NCBI GenBank assembly: GCA_945787595.1
Contig: CALZJV010000392.1
Span: 1 to 6,618 of the forward strand
DNA: 6,618 nucleotides
From: an uncultured Desulfobacterales bacterium
GTDB lineage: Bacteria > Desulfobacterota > Desulfobacteria > Desulfobacterales > JAFDCJ01
Direction of reading: 5' to 3'
Positions 1-5,639 of the stretch are shown one piece after another. A program made the position numbers and the translations under genes. How positions within the stretch are numbered: position 1 is the stretch's first letter; each line of letters opens with the position of its first letter. Below the pieces are notes generated by a model, which ran no database searches, was not told the DNA's origin, and saw only the letters and a program-made list of their open reading frames with translations.

Positions 1-1
1 C

Positions 2-247
2 GCTGTCGAGAAAACCGTGGTTTTCGGTGTGCCCGACCCGAAGTGGAAAGAGGGCATCAAAGCGGTTTGCCAGCTAAAGGCCGGACAAACACTTGAATCC
101 CGGGAGTTGATTGAATTTGTGGGCAGCCACATTGCCAGCTTCAAAAAACCCCAGTATGTCGAATTTGTATCCGAGCTACCGCTGCTAAAGGATGGATCAC
201 CGGATAGAGCCAGGGTTAAGGAGCTTTTCGGGGGGCCGCAGGAGTGA
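2..247 (+). CDS. AMP-forming acyl-CoA ligase, C-terminal end (5' partial)
   Basis: The frame is open from the window edge to a TGA at 245-247, giving 81 residues; the start lies outside the window. Seen: a VFGVPDPKWKEGIKAV stretch, then ELIEFVGSHIASFKKPQYVEFVSELP, which match the small C-terminal domain of the ANL (acyl-CoA synthetase/AMP-ligase) family, where it rotates over the active site between adenylation and thioester formation. Known of the family: these enzymes activate a carboxylic acid with ATP and CoA, usually in the cytosol. The substrate cannot be told from this fragment. Odd: the usual LPxxxxGKxxR signature reads LP-LLKD-G-S-PD-R, so Ser (codon 197-199) replaces the lysine that catalyses adenylation. 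The following Asp-Arg pair is kept. The intact frame and clean end argue against decay. The next same-strand gene is 543 bp away, so a shared operon is doubtful. Confidence 0.88.
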   Translation, partial: AVEKTVVFGVPDPKWKEGIKAVCQLKAGQTLESRELIEFVGSHIASFKKPQYVEFVSELPLLKDGSPDRARVKELFGGPQE

Positions 248-330
248 CCGGATACGGGTTGCGGGGTGCTGGATACTGGATTTGGTCCAGCATAGAGCAT
301 AGTGCCTAGCGCTCAATGCCGGCGTAATAC
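248..330 (+). repeat. Degenerate word repeats after the ligase stop codon
   Basis: Directly after the stop the sense strand carries recurring short words: GGATAC at 250-255 and 271-276, CTGGAT variants around 269-281, then a GCATAGAGCAT block at 290-300. That 11-mer recurs exactly, on the opposite strand, at 5704-5714 behind the acyl-CoA dehydrogenase. No open frame of note is present. This resembles low-complexity intergenic filler; function is unknown. Confidence 0.5.
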
Positions 331-363
331 CCTTACAAAGTTACTTGCTTAATGAAAATTATG

Positions 364-496
364 AAAATTCCAAGCATCAAACCACAAATCCCAAACAAAC
401 ACGAATGACCGAAATTCAAAATTCAAAACAGATAAAATGACAGCGAGACATAGAATAAGTATTTGAAATGTTTTGGTCATTTGATGTTGGAATTTT
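364..496. repeat. AT-rich imperfect inverted-repeat element
   Basis: The left arm at 364-385 (AAAATTCCAAGCATCAAACC...) matches the reverse complement of 475-496 with a few differences. A nested pair also exists: AATGACC plus TTCAAA words near 404-420 against the complement of GTATTTGAAATG...GGTCATT near 459-481. The interior is AT-rich and holds no plausible gene. A 64-codon minus-strand frame across it is made of repeat-like Phe/Leu-rich words and is not called. The element resembles a non-coding palindromic repeat able to fold into one long arm. The rest of the gap up to about 620 shows nothing I can name. Confidence 0.55.
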
Positions 497-620
497 GATA
501 TTTTTTGGAATTTGGGTATTGTCATTTGGGATTTTAGTACCATATCCGGAAAAGAAAATCACTTCTTTCGAGTCAATTTGAGCCTATCTTGGCGTTTCCC
601 CACCGCTCATTTCTTTGACG

Positions 621-649
621 TTGACTTCGCCTTTTATATCGCCTATATA
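621..649 (+). promoter_or_regulatory. Candidate sigma-70 promoter for the ACT-domain gene
   Basis: TTGACT at 621-626 and TATATA at 644-649 are separated by exactly 17 bp, which would start transcription near 656 and leave a leader of about 135 nt. A perfect TATAAT at 684-689 is a competing -10 box but has no convincing -35 partner at 16-18 bp. Between the promoter and the gene lies a GC-rich patch (691-733) with a small CGGC/GCCG hairpin at 723-733. Confidence 0.4.
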
Positions 650-739
650 TCTCAACCTGGATGTAACTTATTTTATTACATTTTATAATACCTCGCCCGC
701 TTGCGGCGCGGAGCTTCATTAGCGGCAGAGCCGTATACA

Positions 740-784
740 ATAAAATCGTGAAGCGATTTTATCGGGGAATGATTTTATAAGGAG
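740..784 (+). promoter_or_regulatory. Leader hairpin with alternative partner, plus Shine-Dalgarno site
   Basis: ATAAAATCG at 740-748 and CGATTTTAT at 754-762 form a perfect 9-bp stem with loop TGAAG. A second GATTTTAT follows at 771-778 and could pair with the same left arm (ATAAAATC) instead. The second pairing ends immediately before the AAGGAG ribosome binding site at 779-784, which sits 6 nt before the ATG at 791. Two mutually exclusive stems next to a Shine-Dalgarno site could modulate translation. There is no U-run directly after the first stem, so a classical terminator is less likely. The regulatory reading is inference. Confidence 0.4.
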
Positions 785-790
785 AGAAAA

Positions 791-1273
791 ATGGTTAGAA
801 CAGAAATTTCCCTTTTCATGAAAAATGCGCCGGGGGAGCTCGGTAAATTTGCAAATTTATTGGGTGAATCCGGAATTAATATTGATGCACTCACGATTCA
901 GGACGCCTCGGCGTATGTGCTGGAGCTTTTTAAGGCCAGAGGCAAGTCTTTGAAACGGGTCGCATCGGCTGCCAGTTACAACTCAATGCGCAAGGATTCA
1001 GTGGAGTTTGCACTCATTCGGCTGCTGGTGAGTGATACGGATAAAGCCGTTGACCTGTTGTCTAATAACGACTATGTCTTTGACATCATGCCGGTGATCG
1101 CCCTTGAGCTGGAAAACAACCCGGGCGAGCTGGCGAAGATTGCCAGCAAATTCGGTGAAGAGGGTATTAATATTAATTATGTTTACGGCTCGGCCTCATC
1201 ATCCGATGAAAAGTATTTGTTTGTCTTTTGTCCGGAAGATATTGAACGGGCTGCGAAGATATTCAAGGGATAA
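791..1273 (+). CDS. Tandem ACT-domain protein (probable amino-acid-binding regulator)
   Basis: The product is 160 residues, cytosolic, with no signal or membrane segment. The start is fixed by AAGGAG six bases upstream. Two ACT domains are visible from their repeated motif: NAPGELGKFANLLGESGINI (residues 12-31) and NNPGELAKIASKFGEEGINI (109-128). Each has the PGEL turn and GINI strand that form the ligand-binding interface in ACT dimers. Known of the family: stand-alone double-ACT proteins bind amino acids or similar small ligands and often lie near AMP-ligases; a specific ligand cannot be read here. Odd: the first domain is enlarged, with about 25-30 extra residues (roughly 41-70, basic and Ser/Ala-rich) between the GINIDALTIQD segment and FALIRLLVSD, while the second domain has normal size. 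It lies downstream of an acyl-CoA ligase on the same strand but with a long gap and its own candidate promoter. Repeats follow the stop immediately. Confidence 0.88.
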   Translation: MVRTEISLFMKNAPGELGKFANLLGESGINIDALTIQDASAYVLELFKARGKSLKRVASAASYNSMRKDSVEFALIRLLVSDTDKAVDLLSNNDYVFDIMPVIALELENNPGELAKIASKFGEEGININYVYGSASSSDEKYLFVFCPEDIERAAKIFKG

Positions 1274-1277
1274 AAGA

Positions 1278-1340
1278 GAATTCGGAATTCGGAATGCGGA
1301 ATGCGGAATTTGTTTGAATCAGGAATTCAGATTGCGGAAT
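1278..1340 (+). repeat. GGAATTC/GGAATGC word array
   Basis: From five bases after the ACT stop codon the sequence runs through near-tandem 7-8 bp words (CGGAATTC, CGGAATGC), almost perfect over 1278-1310 and looser to 1340. The sense strand is purine-rich. An out-of-frame 79-codon frame overlapping the end of the ACT gene owes its tail to this repeat and is not a gene. Confidence 0.7.
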
Positions 1341-1345
1341 TAATT

Positions 1346-1503
1346 GAATGCGGAAGTCGGAAAGAAAGAATTATTTGAGGGCGGAAGTGGGAATGCGGCC
1401 TCCGGCCCATAGGGGCCATAGGGCCTACGCCCCGGCGGGAAGGCGGAAAGAAAGAATTATTTGAAGGCGGAAGTGGGAATGCGGAAGTCGGAAAGAAAGA
1501 ATT
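1346..1503 (+). repeat. 45-bp tandem repeat, interrupted
   Basis: A 41-bp block at 1358-1398 recurs at 1444-1484 with one difference (GAGGGCGG against GAAGGCGG). A 27-bp block at 1346-1372 recurs exactly at 1477-1503. The offsets (86 and 131) fit a 45-bp unit if 41 bp were inserted after the first copy: 86 = 45 + 41 and 131 = 90 + 41. The unit is purine-rich, built of GGAAG, AAAGAAAGAATT and GGAATGCGG words. No coding potential is seen. Confidence 0.75.
1399..1439. repeat. GC-rich 41-bp insert in the tandem repeat
   Basis: This segment breaks the 45-bp array and differs sharply in composition: it is GC-rich and built from GGCC/GGGCC palindromic pieces. GGCCC at 1404-1408 can pair with GGGCC at 1413-1417 or at 1421-1425. 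Flanking repeat sequence resumes in phase on both sides (GCGG before, AAGG then CGGAAAG after). It looks like a small palindromic repeat that moved into an existing array. No target-site duplication can be told apart from the repeat itself. Confidence 0.5.
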
Positions 1504-1555
1504 GAAAGCAATTATCTATGTTTGTCTGAATTCTTTGAATATATAAAGCATTAAA

Positions 1556-1579
1556 CCGGCTTAATACTGCCGGCTTTTC
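1556..1579 (+). terminator. Terminator-like hairpin downstream of the ACT gene
   Basis: CCGGC at 1556-1560 and GCCGG at 1569-1573 form a 5-bp GC stem with an 8-nt loop, preceded by AAA and followed by CTTTTCC. The T-run is only four long and the site lies about 280 bp past the ACT stop, so it would end a transcript that includes all the repeats. It may instead belong to the adjoining folded element. Confidence 0.4.
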
Positions 1580-1638
1580 CATTTGTCCTGAAACTATAGT
1601 TTCGTGATTGTGGGAGCGGCTTTTAGCCGCGACAAATG
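1580..1638 (+). repeat. REP-like element, copy 1, with three nested stems
   Basis: A 22-bp core at 1611-1632 (TGGGAGCGGC-TTTT-AGCCGCGA) contains a 6-bp stem GCGGCT/AGCCGC (1616-1621 with 1625-1630). The same 22 bp occur exactly, on the other strand, at 5582-5603. Around the core lie a perfect 14-bp palindrome GAAACTATAGTTTC (1590-1603) and an outer 8-bp inverted repeat CATTTGTC (1580-1587) with GACAAATG (1631-1638). The whole can fold as a three-way junction. This is the general form of REP elements. A 90-codon minus-strand frame crossing it is judged spurious. Confidence 0.65.
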
Positions 1639-1863
1639 TGGCCAAACAGGCTGCCCTCTTCCATGCCGTAGTACGATGATGATTTGACAATACCCTAATA
1701 CAGAATTTATTTGACTTGACAACCAACAATTATGCTATCCGTATTTTGGGAGAATTTTGGATATTCTCAATAAATCTGTAAGCGGGTGATATTTGTTTTT
1801 TTGTTAAGATACCCCAATAATTTCTGCAAACACCTAACCACAAAATATTGGATATCCATTTAA

Positions 1864-1892
1864 TTGACACTTAACCCTAATTGCGATATTTA
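1864..1892 (+). promoter_or_regulatory. Candidate promoter for the cyclase gene
   Basis: A perfect TTGACA at 1864-1869 is followed after 17 bp by TATTTA at 1887-1892, predicting a leader of about 60 nt. Two further -35-like words lie upstream (TTGACA at 1684-1689 and 1716-1721), without good -10 partners. The whole stretch 1639-1959 is AT-rich with no gene. It ends in a strong Shine-Dalgarno sequence, AAGGAGGG at 1946-1953. Confidence 0.4.
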
Positions 1893-1959
1893 TCATCTAA
1901 AAATCCAAACTACCTTCATTAAAATTCAAACTGTCCAAATTTAAAAAGGAGGGCATAAA

Positions 1960-4900
1960 ATGAAATGCCCCAAGTGCCAGTTTGAGAATCCTGAGGGAAT
2001 GACTTTTTGTGGCCAATGTGGAGCGAAATTAGAAAGAGTTTGTCCAAGCTGCAATTTTTCAAACCCACCTCAATTTAAATTCTGCGGCAAATGTGGTTCC
2101 GATTTAATCATTTCTTCCGCTCCCGCCTTTAAAGAACTGTCCTTTGATGAAAAACTAACCAAAATTCAAAAGTACCTTCCTAAAGGCCTCACAGAGAAAA
2201 TCCTATCCCAGAGAGACAGAATTGAAGGTGAGCGCAAGCAGGTCACAGTTATGTTTTGCGATATGGAGGGGTTTACTGCTCTATCCGAAAAGCTGGGTAT
2301 CGAAGAAGCATATTCGATCATGGATCAAATCTACGAAATCCTCATCCATAAGGTTCATGACTACGAGGGTACGGTTAACGAAATGACTGGCGACGGAATT
2401 ATGGCACTTTTTGGGGCCCCAATTGCATTGGAGGACGCAAATCAACGAGCGATCCGTTCGGCGCTAGCGATTCACCGTGAAATGACAAGGTTAAGCGATA
2501 AGAAAAAGCAGGATCAAGTGAACATACCGCCAATCAAGATGCGGATTGGAATCCATACAGGTCCTGTGGTAGTAGGCACATTGGGCAATGATCTAAGAGT
2601 AGAGTTCAAGGCCGTGGGAGATACGGTGAACTTGGCTTCCAGAGTGGAAGGGTTGGCCGAACCAGGAACAACCTATGTGACTGATGATACCTTCAAACTC
2701 TCCGAGGGATTTTTTCGATTTGAATCCCTCGGAGATAAGGATATTAAGGGCAAAGAAAAGCCGATCAGGGTCTACCGTGTGATCGCGCCCAGCACCAGGA
2801 GGACACGATTTGATGTGAATGCTGAGCGGGGACTGACCGCGTTTGTTGGAAGGGAGCGTGAGCTCGAGCTCATGCTCGATGGCTTTGAAAGAACCAAATC
2901 CGGTCGTGGCCAGGCCTTTTCCATCATGGGAGAGGCTGGCGTGGGAAAGTCCAGACTTCTATTTGAGTTCAGAAAAGCCGTGGCCAATGAGGACTTGATC
3001 TTCTTGGAGGGCAAATGTCTCTCTTACAGTCGTGGGGTAGCCTACCATCCGGTTATAGATATTCTGAAGTCAAACTTCGATATCCGTGAGGATGATAGGG
3101 ATTCTGAAATCAGGGAAAAGGTTTCACGAGGCTTGAAAGTGTTGGATACCGATGAAGCCTCCACACTTCCCTATTTACTGGAGCTATTATCGGCCACGGA
3201 CAGCGGTATCGACAAGATACCCATAAGCCCAGAGGCTCGGAAAGACCGCATAATTGAAGCGGTGCGGCGAATGGCTTTGAAAGGCTCGGAGACCAGACCA
3301 CTGATTATGGCTTTTGAGGACCTTCACTGGATTGATAAAAGCTCCGAGGATTTCATGAAGGATCTATTGGAAAATATCTCAGGTTCCCGGATCTTTTTAA
3401 TATTTACCTATCGGCCTGAATTTGTGCCCATCTGGAGCGGAAAATCATATCATAACCAGGTGACTTTGAACCGACTCTCAAACCGTGAGAGCCTTGCCAT
3501 GGTGGCTTACCTTTTGAGGACAGAAGACATCGATAACGGTCTTGTGGAGTTGGTCCTGGAGAAGACGGAAGGAGTCCCATTTTTCATTGAGGAGTTTATA
3601 AAGTCACTTCTGGAGCAAAAAATAATCGACAAATGCGGTGATAGGTACTGCTTGGTAAAAGACATCGAGGGTATGATTGTTCCTTCCACAGTCCAGGATG
3701 TATTAATGGCACGAATTGATTCGTTGGCCGAGAGCGCTAAGGAAGTTCTTCAGACAGGATCTGTTGTAGGCCGCGAGTTTAATCAGGATTTAATCCAAGC
3801 GGTTACAGGGTTGCCTGAACGAAAATTGTTATCTGATCTATCAGTTTTAAAGGACTCCGAATTTTTATATGAGAGAGGCATCTATCCCCAGTCAAGCTAT
3901 ATCTTCATACATGCCCTCACACAAGAGGTGGCCTATAACAGCTTGTTGTCCAAAAGAAGAAAGGGGATTCACGCGGCCATCGGAAAAGCCATAGAATCGC
4001 TCAATGCCCAGCGGTTAGACGAGTTTTATGAAATCCTGGCCTATCATTATTCCAAAGGCGATAGTTTTGAGAAGGCTTATCAATATCTGAAGTTATCCGG
4101 TAATAAAACCACCAGAAATTATTCCAACTGGGAAGCCTTTCGTTTTTACAAAGACGCACTGGAAGTACTCAATCAACTCTCTGATTCCCCAGATAATAAA
4201 AGAAAACAAATTGAAGTCATTCTTTTAATGTCCGGGCCCATGATGTTTTTGACTTATCCGGAAGATTCCCTGAGAATCCTTGAGGAAGGGGTTCGGCTCT
4301 GCAAAAAATTGAATGATAAAAAAAGCCTTGCGACAATATACAGTCTATTAGGTATTTATTACATGCATCGGGGAAAACCCCTGGAAGCGATAAAATACTC
4401 CGAGATTGGTTTTGAAGAGCCCCGCAAGCTTCAAGACCTCGAGTTGATGGCTCCGATAGCCAGGGGGCTTTGCGTTTCTTACCTTGCAGCAGGTAAATTT
4501 CAGAAGGCATCTGATTTTGCACCCAGGGTGATTGATTTACTTGAGAAAGCACATAGAGAATCTGATTTGTTTGGTGCACCTTTTCACACGTATTCATTGC
4601 TTTGCGCTTACTATGCACTCAGTCTTGCAATGCTTGGGAATTTTGAAAAAGCAACTGAGTATTTAAAAAAAGGCTTACATGCGGCCTCATCGATCAATCA
4701 TTTGGCCAGTTTAGGCGTTCTAGAGGCGATGTTTGGCTTAATGTTCAGCATTAAGGGGGATGGAACAAATTCGATCAAGCATTTCCAAAATAGCATCCGA
4801 TACTTTGAAGATAGTAAAACTGTTCTCATATTCGCGGTGACTTGGAGTGGTTTAGGGAGTGGATATTATTATTTGGGAGAGCTGGAAGCTGCTAGAAAGC

Positions 4901-5352
4901 ACATAAGCAGGGGCATTGAGCTCACAAATCGTGGCGGAAGTGAATGGTGGAAATCATTTCATTATTTTTACCTTAGTAAGATACACTTCGACTTGGGCGA
5001 TCAAAAAAGTTCGCGAAGCGCTATCGAGGAGGCACTGAGGATATCCCAAAATAATAGTGAAAAACACTTTGAGGGAGCATCATGGGCCTTTTTGGGGAGG
5101 ATAGTGGGAAAAGCGGATCTGTCACAAAGCGATACGGCGGCGAAGTATATACTAAAAGGAATCAAGATACTGGATGAGATGAAAATCAAATCATGGTGCG
5201 CTGAAGGCTATCTTTATTTAGGAGAGCTTTACGCCAGCACCGGGAATAAAGAAAATGCCCTGAACAATCTAAGAAAAGCCGAATCGATTTTCCAGGAGAT
5301 AGGAATTGACTACTATTTGTCTAAGACGCAGGAAATATTATCAAGGTTATAA
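1960..5352 (+). CDS. Zinc-ribbon / class III nucleotide cyclase / AAA ATPase / TPR signalling protein
   Basis: The product has 1130 residues and no membrane segment. The start is supported by AAGGAGGG six bases upstream. Two zinc ribbons come first (C3, C6, C17, C20; C28, C31, C42, C45), then a helical linker (about 57-90). A class III cyclase domain (about 91-275) has metal-binding Asp101 (FCDMEGFT) and Asp145 (GDG), transition-state Asn224 and Arg228 (VNLASR), and Lys263 (KGK). An AAA/STAND-type ATPase (about 293-490) has Walker A GEAGVGKS (324-331) and Walker B IMAFEDLHWID (449-459). A helical region with HALTQEVAYNSLL (651-663) follows, then TPR-like helical repeats (about 690-1125). The order resembles soluble adenylyl cyclase (ADCY10) and many bacterial cyclase-ATPase proteins. 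The inferred role is cytosolic cNMP synthesis gated by ATPase/TPR sensing. Odd: purine-recognition positions are Glu141 and Lys217, so ATP versus GTP preference is unclear. It stands alone, without an adjacent effector. Confidence 0.93.
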   Translation: MKCPKCQFENPEGMTFCGQCGAKLERVCPSCNFSNPPQFKFCGKCGSDLIISSAPAFKELSFDEKLTKIQKYLPKGLTEKILSQRDRIEGERKQVTVMFCDMEGFTALSEKLGIEEAYSIMDQIYEILIHKVHDYEGTVNEMTGDGIMALFGAPIALEDANQRAIRSALAIHREMTRLSDKKKQDQVNIPPIKMRIGIHTGPVVVGTLGNDLRVEFKAVGDTVNLASRVEGLAEPGTTYVTDDTFKLSEGFFRFESLGDKDIKGKEKPIRVYRVIAPSTRRTRFDVNAERGLTAFVGRERELELMLDGFERTKSGRGQAFSIMGEAGVGKSRLLFEFRKAVANEDLIFLEGKCLSYSRGVAYHPVIDILKSNFDIREDDRDSEIREKVSRGLKVLDTDEASTLPYLLELLSATDSGIDKIPISPEARKDRIIEAVRRMALKGSETRPLIMAFEDLHWIDKSSEDFMKDLLENISGSRIFLIFTYRPEFVPIWSGKSYHNQVTLNRLSNRESLAMVAYLLRTEDIDNGLVELVLEKTEGVPFFIEEFIKSLLEQKIIDKCGDRYCLVKDIEGMIVPSTVQDVLMARIDSLAESAKEVLQTGSVVGREFNQDLIQAVTGLPERKLLSDLSVLKDSEFLYERGIYPQSSYIFIHALTQEVAYNSLLSKRRKGIHAAIGKAIESLNAQRLDEFYEILAYHYSKGDSFEKAYQYLKLSGNKTTRNYSNWEAFRFYKDALEVLNQLSDSPDNKRKQIEVILLMSGPMMFLTYPEDSLRILEEGVRLCKKLNDKKSLATIYSLLGIYYMHRGKPLEAIKYSEIGFEEPRKLQDLELMAPIARGLCVSYLAAGKFQKASDFAPRVIDLLEKAHRESDLFGAPFHTYSLLCAYYALSLAMLGNFEKATEYLKKGLHAASSINHLASLGVLEAMFGLMFSIKGDGTNSIKHFQNSIRYFEDSKTVLIFAVTWSGLGSGYYYLGELEAARKHISRGIELTNRGGSEWWKSFHYFYLSKIHFDLGDQKSSRSAIEEALRISQNNSEKHFEGASWAFLGRIVGKADLSQSDTAAKYILKGIKILDEMKIKSWCAEGYLYLGELYASTGNKENALNNLRKAESIFQEIGIDYYLSKTQEILSRL

Positions 5353-5370
5353 AAGGATATAACTCCATGA

Positions 5371-5502
5371 CCATATCTTGTAGTAGCTCCTGATCAAGCA
5401 AAAGTTGCTAATTTGCTGACATATCTTCACCTTAAAATCAATGTAAAATATACAGATAACTCCAACATAGCCAAACTTTCCGAGGCTCTTGAAAAGTTGT
5501 GA
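5371..5502 (+). pseudogene. Unidentified 43-codon reading-frame remnant
   Basis: Between TGA at 5368-5370 and TGA at 5500-5502 the frame is open and reads like genuine protein: VVAPDQAKVANLLTYLHL, then NVKYTDNSNIAKLSEALEKL. It is hydrophilic, helix-forming and balanced in composition, unlike the repeat-derived frames nearby. It has no ATG or GTG start and no ribosome binding site, so it is probably the 3' end of a decayed gene. It is in the same frame as the cyclase, two stop codons downstream. It does not look like a TPR. I do not recognise the family; a transposase or other accessory-gene tail is possible but unproven. Confidence 0.4.
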
Positions 5503-5581
5503 TATCTAATTGTCAATCAAAGTTTTAATTGGCTTTCTGGTACTGTCAAATCAAATGTAAGTCAGGACAAATTAGCGACTT

Positions 5582-5603
5582 TCGCGGCTAAAAGCCGCTC
5601 CCA
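5582..5603 (-). repeat. REP-like element, copy 2 (inverted relative to copy 1)
   Basis: This is an exact 22-bp reverse complement of 1611-1632. The stem is GCGGCT (5584-5589), loop AAA, AGCCGC (5593-5598). An 11-mer TCAGGACAAAT at 5562-5572 is the reverse complement of 1581-1591 near copy 1. An outer 8-bp inverted repeat CAAATCAA (5547-5554) and TTGATTTG (5613-5620) encloses the core. It lies between convergent genes and might act as a transcript end or stabiliser, but has no adjacent T-run. Confidence 0.65.
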
Positions 5604-5639
5604 GATCATTTCTTGATTTGCATATATTAATATTCTGGC

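Noticed and set aside
349..543. 64-codon minus-strand frame with Phe/Leu/Ile-rich sequence resembling a small membrane protein
   Set aside because: It lies across the AT-rich inverted repeat; its residues follow from repeated AAATTCCAAA-type words. No ribosome binding site or conserved motif supports it.
1104..1343. 79-codon plus-strand frame overlapping the ACT gene
   Set aside because: It is a shadow in another frame of the ACT coding sequence, extended by GGAATGC repeats.
1346..1503. Possible CRISPR array
   Set aside because: The repeats are near-contiguous 45-bp units with a single GC-rich interruption. There are no regularly spaced unique spacers and no cas genes.
1457..1729. 90-codon minus-strand frame
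   Set aside because: It is composed of the tandem repeat, the terminator-like hairpin and the REP-like element. Such structures are not expected inside a real gene, and no domain is recognisable.
4217..4618. 133-codon minus-strand frame inside the cyclase gene
   Set aside because: It is antisense to the TPR-coding part of a clearly real 1130-codon gene and has no recognisable motif or ribosome binding site.
1960..5352. Cyclase as part of a Pycsar or CBASS antiphage operon
   Set aside because: No adjacent effector (transmembrane, TIR, nuclease or phospholipase gene) is present. The gene stands alone, so a defence role is not supported by this window.
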